Source: Marilutibacter aestuarii
GTDB lineage: Bacteria > Pseudomonadota > Gammaproteobacteria > Xanthomonadales > Xanthomonadaceae
Assembly (NCBI RefSeq): GCF_006546775.1
Contig: NZ_VICE01000090.1
Location: 1 to 57,617 of the forward strand
DNA length: 57,617 nucleotides
Direction of reading: 5' to 3'
Below, one piece after another: positions 17,928-27,752 of the stretch (its first letter is position 1; each line of letters starts with the position of its first letter). The notes beneath the pieces are model-generated. The model saw only the letters and a list, made by a program, of their open reading frames with translations, had not been told where the DNA came from and did no database searches. Both the position numbers and the translations under genes were made by a program.

Positions 17928-18855
17928 CCTGCAAGGGCCCGGCGTCCGCGCGATCGTCCTGACCGGTCGACGCGGATGCCGGGCCGGGGGGCAGGCCAAG
18001 CGCCGCGGGCAGGACCTGCACGGCATCGGCCGCCAGCTTCAGCGTCGCCAGCGCATCGGCGCGGGTGACCCCGGCGGTGAGGATCGCCAGGGGCAGTCCC
18101 GCTTCGCGCGCCGCCCGGGCGAAGCGGAACCCCGAATAGACCATCAGCGAGGAGCCGACCACGAGCATTGCATCGGCGCGGGCGAGGGCGGCCTGGGCCT
18201 CGGCGACGCGGGGGCGGGGCACGTTCTCGCCGAAGAACACGACGTCGGGCTTGAGCAGGCCGTTGCAGGCGGGGCAGCAGGGCGGCCGGAACGCGCCGAA
18301 GTCCAGGCCCTCCAGGTCGGCGTCGCCGTCGGGAGCGGCGCCCGCGTCCAGTCCCGTCCAGGCGGGGTTGAGGCGATCGAGCATCGCTTGCACGGCCGCG
18401 CGCGGGACGCGGTGGCCGCAGTCCAGGCACACCGTCATGTCGATGCGGCCATGCAGGTCCACCACGCGCCGGCTGCCGGCGCGCTGGTGCAGGCCGTCCA
18501 CGTTCTGGGTGACCAGGCATTCGACCTGGCCGCGTGCCTCCAGCTCCGCCAGGGCCAGGTGCGCGGGATTGGGCCGGGCGGCGGCCACGACCGGCCAGCC
18601 CACGTGGCTGCGCGCCCAGTAGCGGGCACGGGCGAGCGGGTCGCCGGTGAAGGCCTGCCAGGTGATCGGTGGCGACCGCTTCCAGGCCCCGCTGGCGTCA
18701 CGATAGTCGGGGATCCCCGAACCGGTGCTGCACCCCGCGCCGGTGAGGACGAGTACCCGTCGATGCGCGTCCAGCCAGTCTGCAAGCACGGCGCCCACAT
18801 CCAGTTCATCAACGGGATCGGGCGGTTTGGCTGACCTGGGTGGGACCGCGGACAT
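17899..18855 (-). CDS. cobB: NAD-dependent protein deacylase, SIR2 family
   Basis: 318 residues. Removes acyl groups from lysine using NAD. Seen: NAD-binding GAGCSTGSGIPDYR (39-52), TQNVDGLH (116-123), catalytic His135 in LHG, and zinc-binding Cys at 143/146 and 194/197 (VCLDC, CPAC). Longer than CobB of E. coli, with a C-terminal tail after about 285 of no evident function. The gene begins 21 bases after the end of the cyclic glucan synthase gene on the same strand, so the two may be co-transcribed, and it overlaps the convergent glycerophosphodiesterase gene tail to tail by 29 bases. The symbol is by family only; the class is closer to SIR2 proteins with an insert between the zinc pairs. 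Confidence 0.92.
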   Translation of the reverse strand: MSAVPPRSAKPPDPVDELDVGAVLADWLDAHRRVLVLTGAGCSTGSGIPDYRDASGAWKRSPPITWQAFTGDPLARARYWARSHVGWPVVAAARPNPAHLALAELEARGQVECLVTQNVDGLHQRAGSRRVVDLHGRIDMTVCLDCGHRVPRAAVQAMLDRLNPAWTGLDAGAAPDGDADLEGLDFGAFRPPCCPACNGLLKPDVVFFGENVPRPRVAEAQAALARADAMLVVGSSLMVYSGFRFARAAREAGLPLAILTAGVTRADALATLKLAADAVQVLPAALGLPPGPASASTGQDDRADAGPLQVNAPRSAAG

Positions 18856-18876
18856 GATCCGATGCTACCAGCCGCG

Positions 18877-21800
18877 TCAGTCAGCCGGACGGGAACTGCG
18901 TGGCCATACGACGTCCACTGTGTGCTCGATGCCGTCGTCGACGAGCGTCAGCTGGAAGTCCGCCTGCTCGATGCCATCCAGTCGCAGGGTGGGATGCGTG
19001 ACATCGGCTTGCAGCACGTCTATCGAGTAGGTGGTGCCCCCATGGCGGTATCGGAGCCGGTAGCCCGGCCAGTCCGTGGGCAGGCAGGGCTTGAGTGAGA
19101 GCCGGTCCCCCACGCGCCGCAGGCCCAGCAGCGATTCGGTGAGGAGCCTGTACATCCAGCCGGCCGAACCCGTGTACCAGGTCCAGCCGCCGCGGCCCTC
19201 GTGGGGCGCGACCCCGTAGACATCGGCCGCGAGGACGTAGGGTTCGGCCTTGTAACGGGCCACGGCCTCCGCGTCGCGCGCGTGCTCGATGGGGTTGATC
19301 ATCCGTGCCAGCTGCCACGCGCGCGCGGCATCTCCCTGCTCGGCGAAGGCCATTGCCGCCCAGACCGCCGCGTGCGTGTACTGCCCACCGTTCTCGCGCA
19401 CCCCGGGCACGTAGCCGCGGATGTAGCCGGGGTCCTTGGTCGTCTTGTCGAACGGGGGATCGAGCAACTGGATCAACCCCGACGCGTGCTTCACCAGGTG
19501 ACGGTCGAGCGACGCCATGGCCTGCTCCGCACGGGCGGGATCAGCGGCACCCGACAGCACCGACCAGCTCTGGGAGATGGAGTCGATCCGGCATTCGTCG
19601 CTCTGGCTGGAGCCGAGCGGAGTGCCGTCGTCGAACCAGGCGCGGCGATACCATTTCCCGTCCCAGGCATGCAGCTCGAGGTTCGAACGCAGGCGCTCGG
19701 CCTGGTCGCGACACGTCTCGGCGAACGCCTCGTCGCCGCGTGCACGGGCGACATCGGCGAAGCGCCGCAGCGCGTCGAACAGGAAGAAGCCGAGCCAGAC
19801 GCTTTCGCCACGGCCCGCTTCGCCGACCCGGTTCATGCCGTCGTTCCAGTCGCCGGTGCCGATCAACGGCAGGCCGCGTTCGCCCAGGAGGCGACACCCG
19901 CGTTCCAGGGCCAGCACGCAGTGCGCGTAGAGCGGCTGCTGGAGGTAGGAAGACACGGGCATGTCGTAGTAGGACTCTTCCTCGGGGCTGACCGGGCGCC
20001 CATCGATGTAACGCACGTTCTCGTCGAGCACGCTGGTGTCGCCGGTGACCTCGAGATAGCGGCACGCAGCCAGGGGCAGCCACAGGTAGTCGTCCGAGCA
20101 TCGCGTGCGCACCCCGCGGCCCTGCGGGGGATGCCACCAGTGCATGACGTCCCCCTGCGGGAACTGGTGCGCGGCGCACAAAAGCAGGTGCTCGCGTGCG
20201 AGTGCGGGCCTGGCGTGGACGAGGGCCATCGTGTCCTGCAACTGGTCGCGGAAGCCGAACGCGCCGCCTGACTGGTAGAAGCCGCTGCGGGCCAGGTAAC
20301 GGCAACCGAGGGTCTGGTAGGGCAGCCAGCCATTGACCAGGACGTCGACGCCGGGGTCCGGGGTCTCCACCTGGATGGAGGAAAGCAGGTGCCGCCAATG
20401 GATGCGGACGGCATCGAGTGCATCGTGGGCCCAGTCGGACCCGCGGACCCGCAACGCGGTGCGCACGGCATCGCCCTGGTCCTTGCCGATGCCCAGTCGG
20501 AACACGGTCTCGTGTTCCGCGCCGTCGGCCAGCTGGAGCGGTACCTGGATGGCGGCGCAGGGATCGAGCCCGACGCCGAGGCGCCCCGCGAGATTCTCCT
20601 GGCGCAGTGCCGCGGGATCGCGTGGATCGCCATTGCGGCCCAGGAATCCGGTGCGGTCGGCGGTGTAGCTGCAACCGTTGGCATCGGTGTCGAAGAAGGC
20701 GACGCGGCCCTGGAACTCGGTGTTGTAGGGATTGCGCGCGGTCAGCAGGCCGATGTCGGCGTGCAGTTCGCTGACCACGTGCATCTGCGACTTCACCCTC
20801 AGGTCGCCCAGTACCCACTCCACGTATCCGGTGGCGGTCAGCCGGCGCGCGCGGCCCGACAGGTTCCGCACGCGCAGCACGCTGACCTTCACCGCCTCGT
20901 CGAGGGCGACGTACACCCAGAGTTCACTGGCAATGCCGTCCTCGACGTGCTCGAAGACGCTGTAGCCGAAGCCGTGGCGGGTGCGGTAATCGCCCTGGCC
21001 TCGGCAGGGAAGGGGCATGGGCGACCAGACGCGACCGCTGTCCTCGTCGCGCAGGTAGAAGGCTTCGCCGCCGCTGTCGCCGACGGGGTCGTTGTGCCAG
21101 GGGGTCAGGCGGAACTCGTGCGCGTTCTCGAACCAGGTGTAGCCGGGTGCACTTTCGCTCACCACGGTGCCGAATTCGGCGTTGGCCAGCACGTTGCACC
21201 AGGGGGCCGGCGTCGGCGCACCCTCGCGGGAGACGATCACGTACTCGCGGCCATCGGCGGAGAAGCCGCCGACGCCGTTGTCGAACAGGCGGTCGTCCGA
21301 CACGGCGCCGAAGGGCCAGGCGTCGAAGGTCTCCTCCTGGCTCCGCGGCGGGGGCAGGCCCGACGGGACCGGGTCCGGCGTGCCTGACTCCGGGGGCTCG
21401 ACGTTGCCAGCCGGCACCAGCGCAGGGACCGTCCGCCCGTGCGGCACGTGGCGGCCGACCTGGGTCGCGAGCGTCCCGTTCTGGTCGCTGATGATGACCC
21501 TGGCGACCGACTGCAGCAGGATGCGGTCTTCCTGGGAAATGTGCTGCGCCGGGCGCACGAAGATGCCACCGGGGCGGTCGAGCATGCTGGCGTCGGTATC
21601 GGCGGAGATCATGCCGTGGATCTGTTCCTGCAACTGCTGCCGGTATCCAGCCTGGCTCTCGTTCCATATCACCAGGTCCGCGCGGAGGCCCTTGAGCCGC
21701 CAGTAGGCGTGCGCCTGGACCATCTGGCGCACCAGTTCGAGGTTGTCGGCGTCGGCGATCTTCAGAAGGACGATGGGCAGGTCGCCGGAGATCGAGTGCC

Positions 21801-24800
21801 CCCACAAGCCGGACTGGCCGCGCTGGTTCTGGAGCAGGACCTCGGGGTCCGCGCGCAGCATCGGATGGGCGTAGACCATGAGCCCTGCAAGGCGTTCGTA
21901 GAGCTGGGCATCGGCCTGGGAGGCATTGATCTGGCGCCTGACCACCTGGCTGTGGGTCCAGGCGAGATCGAACACGCGGTCGGCCAGGCGGCGGTCGCGG
22001 TACTTGTCCACCAGCCCCGTGCAGGCCTCGCGATCGACGCCCACGCCCTGGACCATGTCGATGATCGCGGTCTGGCCGGGTGCCAGTTCGATCCGGCAGC
22101 GGATCGCCACGATCGGATCCAGCACCGAGCCCTCGCTGTCGGACAGGACGTCGAGGGACGAGAGTGCCAGCGGCGCACGGGCCGTATTGCCGCGGCCGAG
22201 GAAGCGCGCGCGGTCGGTCTCGTATGAGATCGCGCTGATGTCCGCGTCGTGGACCGCTACCAGGTGGAACATCCACGGCGGCACCTCGTCGTGGGCGCGC
22301 GGCCGGCGCGTGCACAGCAGCGCCTGCTTGGCGCGCAGGATCTCCGATTGCACGAACAGGTTGCTGAAGGCCGGGTGCAGTTCGTCGGAGATCGCCGGCG
22401 CGAGCACGACCTCGGCGTAGGTGGTGACCTCGATCGTACGCGTCCGTCGGCTGCGGTTGCTCAGGCGCAGGCGGCGCAGTTCGATGTCGTCCTCGGCCGA
22501 GATGGCGATCTCGAGATGGCTCTCGTAACCCCGCATGCGTCCGCGGAACTCGGCCTTGGCATCGGAGAAGATCGCTTCGTAGTGGTCGACGGGCACGCAG
22601 GTTGGCTGGTGCGCGGCGGACCAGTACTGGCCGCTGTATACGTCGCGCAGATAGCAGAAGCTGCCCCAGTGGTCCCGCGTGCCATCTTCGCGCCAGCGCG
22701 TGACGGCCATCTCCCGGTGGCGACTGTAGCCGCCGCCGGCGCTGGTGAGCAGCCCATGGTAGCGTCCGTTGGACAGCAACTGGAGGGCCGGCCGGGACGT
22801 GGAAGGATTGCGGAACACGCGCAGGCGTGAACCGGCATCTTCGCTGCTTGCCCGCGTTTCCGTGGTTTCCGCCTCGTGTGGATGGAAGACGCCGGTGTGC
22901 GGGATCCTCTCCTGCAGCAGCAGCAGGGTGGCCTGGAACTGGGTGTCGGCGACGAAGCGGCGCTGCATCGGCTGCCGGCGCAGCAAATGGTCCAGTGCCA
23001 GCAGGCCCATGCCCTGGTGGTGGGCCATGAACGAGCGCACCACCACGTGATCCTGTCCGGGCGGCACGCGCGCCCGGGTATAGTCGATCGCCTCGTACAG
23101 GCCGAATTCGCCGCCGAAGCCCAGTGCCGTGAGCCGCTGCAGGTTCTGGCAGGCGGCTTCCGGTGCGACCATCAGCGCCATCATGCTCGCATAGGGCGCG
23201 ATCACCAGGTCCTGCCCGAGGCCCCGCTTGAGTCCGAGGCCGGGGACGCCGAACGCCCGGTACTGGTAGTTCATCCGCGCATCGACGGCGTTGTAGCCCG
23301 ATTCGGAAACCCCCCACGGTACCGCGCGGTCGTTGCCGTGGGCGATCTGCGCATCGACGGCATGGCGCGAGGTCTGGTCGAGCAGGGTGTCCGGGTAGCT
23401 GGGCATCACCAGCTGCGGCATCAGGTACTCGAACATGGAACCGCTCCAGGACAACAGGGTGGCGTTTCCATTGACTTCGGTGAGCAGCCGACCGAGCGCG
23501 AACCAGCTGTCCTTGGGCAGCAACCCCAGGGCAATGGCGACGAAGCTGCACAGGCGCGCCTCCGATGCCAACAGGTCGTAGGCACCTTCGTCGAGGTGGT
23601 GTTCGTCGACGTTGTAGCCGATCGACAGCAGGTGGCGGGAACGGTCGTAGAGGAACTCGTATTCCATCAACGAGAGCTGCCCCGCCGCGTGAGCGAGCCG
23701 TTCGAGCTGATGGACGCGTTCGCTGGCGCGCGAGCGGGCCAGGCCGTTGCCGGCGCCCGCCTGCAGCTCGCGCAGGGTCGGGATGCGTTCGTCCGGCATC
23801 CCGCCCGAGGGATGGCTGGCTTCCGCGGCGTCCGGCGGGCAAAGCTCCAGCGCGGCCCGGGCCGACCGGCAACCGGCAGCCAATGCATGCGCCCATCGCG
23901 CCGCGCGCGGTGCGTCCGTGCCGGGCAGGGCGGCGACGATCCGATCGGCGAGCGCCGCGAGTCGGGCCAGCCTACGGTCGGCTTCGGACACGCTGGAAGG
24001 TGCCCGAGCCAATGCCGGCTCCAGGGCGGTCCGGAATTCGGCCAGTGCAGCGGAGAGACCCGCATCGTCCCGTGCATCGACGGCACGGTCTTCTTCCAGT
24101 ACGCCGAGCGTATCGGCCAGGCCGGTGAAGGTGCACGGCGCCAGCACGGGCGCGTCGATCAGCGCCAGCAGCCCCTGGCGCAGGGTCAGCAGGTGCCCGG
24201 CCAGGTTGCCGCTGTCGACGGTGGAGACGTAGCGCGGCGGAAGCGGTTGCAGGGTTTCGGTGTCGTACCAGTTGTAGAAATGGCCACGGTGGCGCGGCAG
24301 CTCTTCGAGGGTGGCGAATACCCGTTGCGTGTTGCGCGCCACTTCATTGGCCTGCAGGTAGCCGAAGTCATGGGCCGCCAGGTTGGCCAGCAACGACAGG
24401 CCGATGTTGGTCGGGGACGTGCGGCGCGCCACGACCAGGGCGGGGTGCTCCTGGATGTTGTCCGGCGGCAGCCAGTGGTCCTCGGCGCGAACATGGGTTT
24501 CGAAAAAGCCCCAGGTGCGACGCGCGAGCTTGCCCAGGAACTCGAGCTGCATCGGCGAGAGCTGGGCCGCTTGCTGCGGGGGCGGGTGGGCCAGCCACGC
24601 CATGAGCAGGGGCGACAGCAGCCAGAGGACCAGCAGGGGCGCGGCGACCCACAAGGACGCGGGCTGGACGATGGACAGCAGCAGGGCCACGCCAACGGCG
24701 AACACGGGCGCGAACCACATGCCACGCAGTTCCGCGTCCATGCCATCGCCGAGGCTGCGCTCGACTTCGCTGGAGGGATTCCATTGCAGCAGGTGCCGGC

Positions 24801-27600
24801 GGCTCGCGAGCAGGCGCCAGAGCGTTCGTGCGATCGCGTCCAGGCTCAGGGCGGTTTCGTACGGCAGGCACGCGACGTTGACGCCGGCGCGCCGGAGCTC
24901 GCCAAGGGCGGCGTCGCCGACGCGCACCAGGTGGGCTTCCAGCGGCACGTCCACGGGGAGGGCGGCGGCATGGCGCAACGCCGGCAGGAGGACCGGGAGC
25001 AACCAGAGGCATGACAGCCACGCCATCCAGGCGAGCAGATGGGTCGAGAAGATCCAGCCCAGCAGCAACAGGGTGGTGGCGGCCACCGGCACCAGGCTGC
25101 GTCGGAGATTGTCCAGCAGCTTGCCTCGCGACAGCCACGAGAGCGGGTTGCGCTCATGGCCTTTCCCTGCGCCCGGCACCCAGGGCAACAACCAGGGCAA
25201 CAGCTGCCAGTCACCGCGGATCCATCGATAACGTCGCTTGGCATCGGCCGCGTAACGCGTGGGGTAGTCCTCGAAAAGACGCACGTCACTGACCAGCCCG
25301 GCGCGTGAATAGCAGCCTTCGAGGAGGTCGTGGCTGAGGATGCTGTTGTCCGGGAAACGGTCCGCTAGCGCCGCCTCGAACGCATCCACGTCGTAGATGC
25401 CCTTGCCGACGAAAGACCCCTCGCCGAACAGGTCCTGGTACACGTCGGAGACGGTGCGGGTGTAGGGATCGATGCCGGGCTCGCTGCCGAACATGCGTGC
25501 ATAGCGCGTGCTCGGTCGTCCGCTCTGGCTGGTGCCCACGCCGGGCTGCAGGATGCCGTACCCCCTTACGACCCGTCGCAAGGAGGGGTCGAAGCGCGCG
25601 TGGTTCAGCGGGTGCGCGAGCGTGGCGACGAGTTCTCGCGCCGCGTCGCGGGGGAGCCGCGTGTCGGTATCCAGGGTGATCACGTAGCGGACCTGCGCCA
25701 GCACGGCGACTTCGCCGGCGACGGCGGAAAAACCCGCGTCGGTGGCGCCGTTGCGCAACAGCCTGTTCAACGCGGCCAGCTTGCCCCGCTTGCGCTCATG
25801 TCCCATCCAGCAGCCTTCGCGCGGATTCCATGCGCGCGGCCGGTGGAACAGGAAGAACACGTCGCCGCTTTCGGGGGAGTAGCGGGTGTTGAGCAATCGG
25901 ACCTGTTGCACGGCCCGCGCCACCAGGGTGTCGTCACCGGGCAGGTTTTCCTGCGCGGCATCCAGGAAGTCGGTCAGCAACGCGAAGTGGAGGTGCGGGT
26001 CGCGGTTGGCCAGGAAGCGGACCTCGAGCCCTTCGACCAGGCGGTCGACCCCTTCGATGCTGGCCAACATGCTGGGCACGACCACCAGGCTCCGGCAATC
26101 GGCGGGGATGCCGGACGAGAAGTCCAACCGCGGAAGGGGGCGCGGCGGGACGAGGAGGGTGGCGGTCCAGTTCACCAGGGCGATGCCCAGCTCGCTGAAG
26201 ACCACCACCGCGAGGGCCGCCAGCAGCCATGCCGGGATCCCCTGCTGCGGTATCCCCGCGCCCGCGGACAGCAATCCCCAGGTGAACAGCCCGGTCACCA
26301 GGGCGATGGGGGCAAGGTAGGCCGGCAGGGGAAGATGCCGTGCGCGCAGCCCCTTCATGCCCTTGCCGGGCCTCGACGCCGACAAGGCGGCCCGGGTCCG
26401 CGACATGCCGTCATCGACCAGGTAATAGCCGACGTGCGACTCGAGCACGCCGGGCGCCGACGCGGCGGTGGCCGAACGTGCCAGTCCCAACACCAGGTCC
26501 GCGACCTCCACCTCGTCGGCGCCACTGAGACGCGCCATCTTCTCCACCATGCGCCGGTAGCTGTCGCGCGTGTGGAAGTCCATCCGTGGGTAGGTCCCGG
26601 CGGGGTCTTCGCGCAGCCGCGCGTCGATCAAGCTGGTGTTTTCGACGAAGCGCCGCCAGTCCATGCGGGACAGGAAGCGCAGGCTGCCAATGCTGTTGCT
26701 GACCGAGACCTGGTCGGCGGCCTGTTGCTGGCTCTCCAGATGCACCAGCGCCTCGACGCTGTGTCCGCCGTCGGCCACCCATTGTTCGAGCCAGGTGGTG
26801 CACATCGACAGGACCGCGCCGCGACCCTGCAGCCCCCGGGTCAGCTCCGACACGAATGCACCGGTCAACGGTGGCGTGGAGCGCGCCAGGTCGGCGACTA
26901 CCATCACCAGTGCCTTGGGATTCTCGGCGGCGGTCTCGTTCAAGCGGCGTGTCCAGCCGCTTGCCAGGCGATGGTCGGCGCCATCGCGCATGACCCGCAC
27001 GGCCACGCGTCGCAGGTTGTCGATCAGGGCCAGGCGCAACATGATCGGAATGGCCCAAAGTTCGCCCAGCTTCAACGGCGCGGTTGACTGGTACGCCATG
27101 ACGAAGCGATCCAGGGTCTGGGCATCGATGCGCCCATCGCCGTGGGCGATGGCTTCCAGCGACAGGTCGTACACCCGGGGAAGGCCCGCCGACGGGCCCT
27201 GGCTCAGCGAGGGGAGCTCCCGGCTGTAGCCCTTGGGGAGGTGGCGCCGGGCGGTGTGGATCTGTTCCTCGATCAGGTAGTAGTTGTCGAGCAGCCATTC
27301 ACCGGCGGGGGTGACGCGCATCCCGTCGTGCACCATCCGCGCCAGCAGGGTGTAGGCGTCGTCGAGCAGGCCTTCGTTCTCCTCCAGCCGCTCCAGCAGG
27401 CGTTCGGGGCCGGCCCGGGGATTCAGCTGGTGCAGGCGGGAAAGTGCCCTCCCGTGAAGCTCCATTTGCTCGGCATTGAACAACTGGGACCGGAGCGGGG
27501 GCTCGGTTCCCAACGGACCGGGAATGGTGTCGCGCCGCCAGCGCCACAGGCGCCGCCGCAGGCGCAACCATCGGCCGTAGATGTTCCAGGGAGTAGGCAT
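18877..27600 (-). CDS. ndvB: Cyclic beta-glucan synthase, NdvB/ChvB type (GT84 + GH94)
   Basis: 2907 residues in one intact frame, the usual giant size of this family. NdvB builds cyclic beta-1,2-linked glucans from UDP-glucose at the inner membrane; the products act in osmoadaptation and host interaction. Seen: an N-terminal cytoplasmic region, membrane segments near 433 and 467, a GT84 glycosyltransferase with DTDTRLP (about 643-650), further membrane segments near 840 and 967, a middle glucoamylase-like region, and tandem C-terminal GH94 phosphorylase-like parts including GTGDWNDG, whose second Asp (about 2588) matches the general acid. The C-terminal domain trims chain length in characterised homologues. 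ATG 27600 is chosen over 27648 by the family-like N-terminus. No ndvA exporter is adjacent. Confidence 0.92.
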   Translation of the reverse strand: MPTPWNIYGRWLRLRRRLWRWRRDTIPGPLGTEPPLRSQLFNAEQMELHGRALSRLHQLNPRAGPERLLERLEENEGLLDDAYTLLARMVHDGMRVTPAGEWLLDNYYLIEEQIHTARRHLPKGYSRELPSLSQGPSAGLPRVYDLSLEAIAHGDGRIDAQTLDRFVMAYQSTAPLKLGELWAIPIMLRLALIDNLRRVAVRVMRDGADHRLASGWTRRLNETAAENPKALVMVVADLARSTPPLTGAFVSELTRGLQGRGAVLSMCTTWLEQWVADGGHSVEALVHLESQQQAADQVSVSNSIGSLRFLSRMDWRRFVENTSLIDARLREDPAGTYPRMDFHTRDSYRRMVEKMARLSGADEVEVADLVLGLARSATAASAPGVLESHVGYYLVDDGMSRTRAALSASRPGKGMKGLRARHLPLPAYLAPIALVTGLFTWGLLSAGAGIPQQGIPAWLLAALAVVVFSELGIALVNWTATLLVPPRPLPRLDFSSGIPADCRSLVVVPSMLASIEGVDRLVEGLEVRFLANRDPHLHFALLTDFLDAAQENLPGDDTLVARAVQQVRLLNTRYSPESGDVFFLFHRPRAWNPREGCWMGHERKRGKLAALNRLLRNGATDAGFSAVAGEVAVLAQVRYVITLDTDTRLPRDAARELVATLAHPLNHARFDPSLRRVVRGYGILQPGVGTSQSGRPSTRYARMFGSEPGIDPYTRTVSDVYQDLFGEGSFVGKGIYDVDAFEAALADRFPDNSILSHDLLEGCYSRAGLVSDVRLFEDYPTRYAADAKRRYRWIRGDWQLLPWLLPWVPGAGKGHERNPLSWLSRGKLLDNLRRSLVPVAATTLLLLGWIFSTHLLAWMAWLSCLWLLPVLLPALRHAAALPVDVPLEAHLVRVGDAALGELRRAGVNVACLPYETALSLDAIARTLWRLLASRRHLLQWNPSSEVERSLGDGMDAELRGMWFAPVFAVGVALLLSIVQPASLWVAAPLLVLWLLSPLLMAWLAHPPPQQAAQLSPMQLEFLGKLARRTWGFFETHVRAEDHWLPPDNIQEHPALVVARRTSPTNIGLSLLANLAAHDFGYLQANEVARNTQRVFATLEELPRHRGHFYNWYDTETLQPLPPRYVSTVDSGNLAGHLLTLRQGLLALIDAPVLAPCTFTGLADTLGVLEEDRAVDARDDAGLSAALAEFRTALEPALARAPSSVSEADRRLARLAALADRIVAALPGTDAPRAARWAHALAAGCRSARAALELCPPDAAEASHPSGGMPDERIPTLRELQAGAGNGLARSRASERVHQLERLAHAAGQLSLMEYEFLYDRSRHLLSIGYNVDEHHLDEGAYDLLASEARLCSFVAIALGLLPKDSWFALGRLLTEVNGNATLLSWSGSMFEYLMPQLVMPSYPDTLLDQTSRHAVDAQIAHGNDRAVPWGVSESGYNAVDARMNYQYRAFGVPGLGLKRGLGQDLVIAPYASMMALMVAPEAACQNLQRLTALGFGGEFGLYEAIDYTRARVPPGQDHVVVRSFMAHHQGMGLLALDHLLRRQPMQRRFVADTQFQATLLLLQERIPHTGVFHPHEAETTETRASSEDAGSRLRVFRNPSTSRPALQLLSNGRYHGLLTSAGGGYSRHREMAVTRWREDGTRDHWGSFCYLRDVYSGQYWSAAHQPTCVPVDHYEAIFSDAKAEFRGRMRGYESHLEIAISAEDDIELRRLRLSNRSRRTRTIEVTTYAEVVLAPAISDELHPAFSNLFVQSEILRAKQALLCTRRPRAHDEVPPWMFHLVAVHDADISAISYETDRARFLGRGNTARAPLALSSLDVLSDSEGSVLDPIVAIRCRIELAPGQTAIIDMVQGVGVDREACTGLVDKYRDRRLADRVFDLAWTHSQVVRRQINASQADAQLYERLAGLMVYAHPMLRADPEVLLQNQRGQSGLWGHSISGDLPIVLLKIADADNLELVRQMVQAHAYWRLKGLRADLVIWNESQAGYRQQLQEQIHGMISADTDASMLDRPGGIFVRPAQHISQEDRILLQSVARVIISDQNGTLATQVGRHVPHGRTVPALVPAGNVEPPESGTPDPVPSGLPPPRSQEETFDAWPFGAVSDDRLFDNGVGGFSADGREYVIVSREGAPTPAPWCNVLANAEFGTVVSESAPGYTWFENAHEFRLTPWHNDPVGDSGGEAFYLRDEDSGRVWSPMPLPCRGQGDYRTRHGFGYSVFEHVEDGIASELWVYVALDEAVKVSVLRVRNLSGRARRLTATGYVEWVLGDLRVKSQMHVVSELHADIGLLTARNPYNTEFQGRVAFFDTDANGCSYTADRTGFLGRNGDPRDPAALRQENLAGRLGVGLDPCAAIQVPLQLADGAEHETVFRLGIGKDQGDAVRTALRVRGSDWAHDALDAVRIHWRHLLSSIQVETPDPGVDVLVNGWLPYQTLGCRYLARSGFYQSGGAFGFRDQLQDTMALVHARPALAREHLLLCAAHQFPQGDVMHWWHPPQGRGVRTRCSDDYLWLPLAACRYLEVTGDTSVLDENVRYIDGRPVSPEEESYYDMPVSSYLQQPLYAHCVLALERGCRLLGERGLPLIGTGDWNDGMNRVGEAGRGESVWLGFFLFDALRRFADVARARGDEAFAETCRDQAERLRSNLELHAWDGKWYRRAWFDDGTPLGSSQSDECRIDSISQSWSVLSGAADPARAEQAMASLDRHLVKHASGLIQLLDPPFDKTTKDPGYIRGYVPGVRENGGQYTHAAVWAAMAFAEQGDAARAWQLARMINPIEHARDAEAVARYKAEPYVLAADVYGVAPHEGRGGWTWYTGSAGWMYRLLTESLLGLRRVGDRLSLKPCLPTDWPGYRLRYRHGGTTYSIDVLQADVTHPTLRLDGIEQADFQLTLVDDGIEHTVDVVWPRSSRPAD

Positions 27601-27690
27601 CGTGGACCCGCGGTGGGCGAGCGATCGCCGTGGGGGCCATCCTTGCATCGCGTCGCGGACAGCGAGGTGAACGCGCGTCCGGCAGGACGG

Positions 27691-27721
27691 AAAAGGCCGC
27701 CCCGGTTGCGCGGGGCGGCCT
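27691..27721 (-). terminator. Intrinsic terminator after the M3 peptidase gene
   Basis: A perfect 11-base-pair stem (27694-27704 with 27711-27721) and a 6-base loop. On the minus strand it is followed directly by TTTT. It lies 31 bases after the peptidase stop and upstream of ndvB, so it should separate the two minus-strand units. Confidence 0.85.
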
Positions 27722-27752
27722 CATCACAATGGGCTTGGAGCGAGCCGGGGGC

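Noticed and set aside
20924-23896. 990-codon minus-strand ORF within ndvB in another frame
   Set aside because: It overlaps the intact ndvB frame, which has family motifs throughout. The alternative product is Arg/Pro/Gly-rich with no motif.
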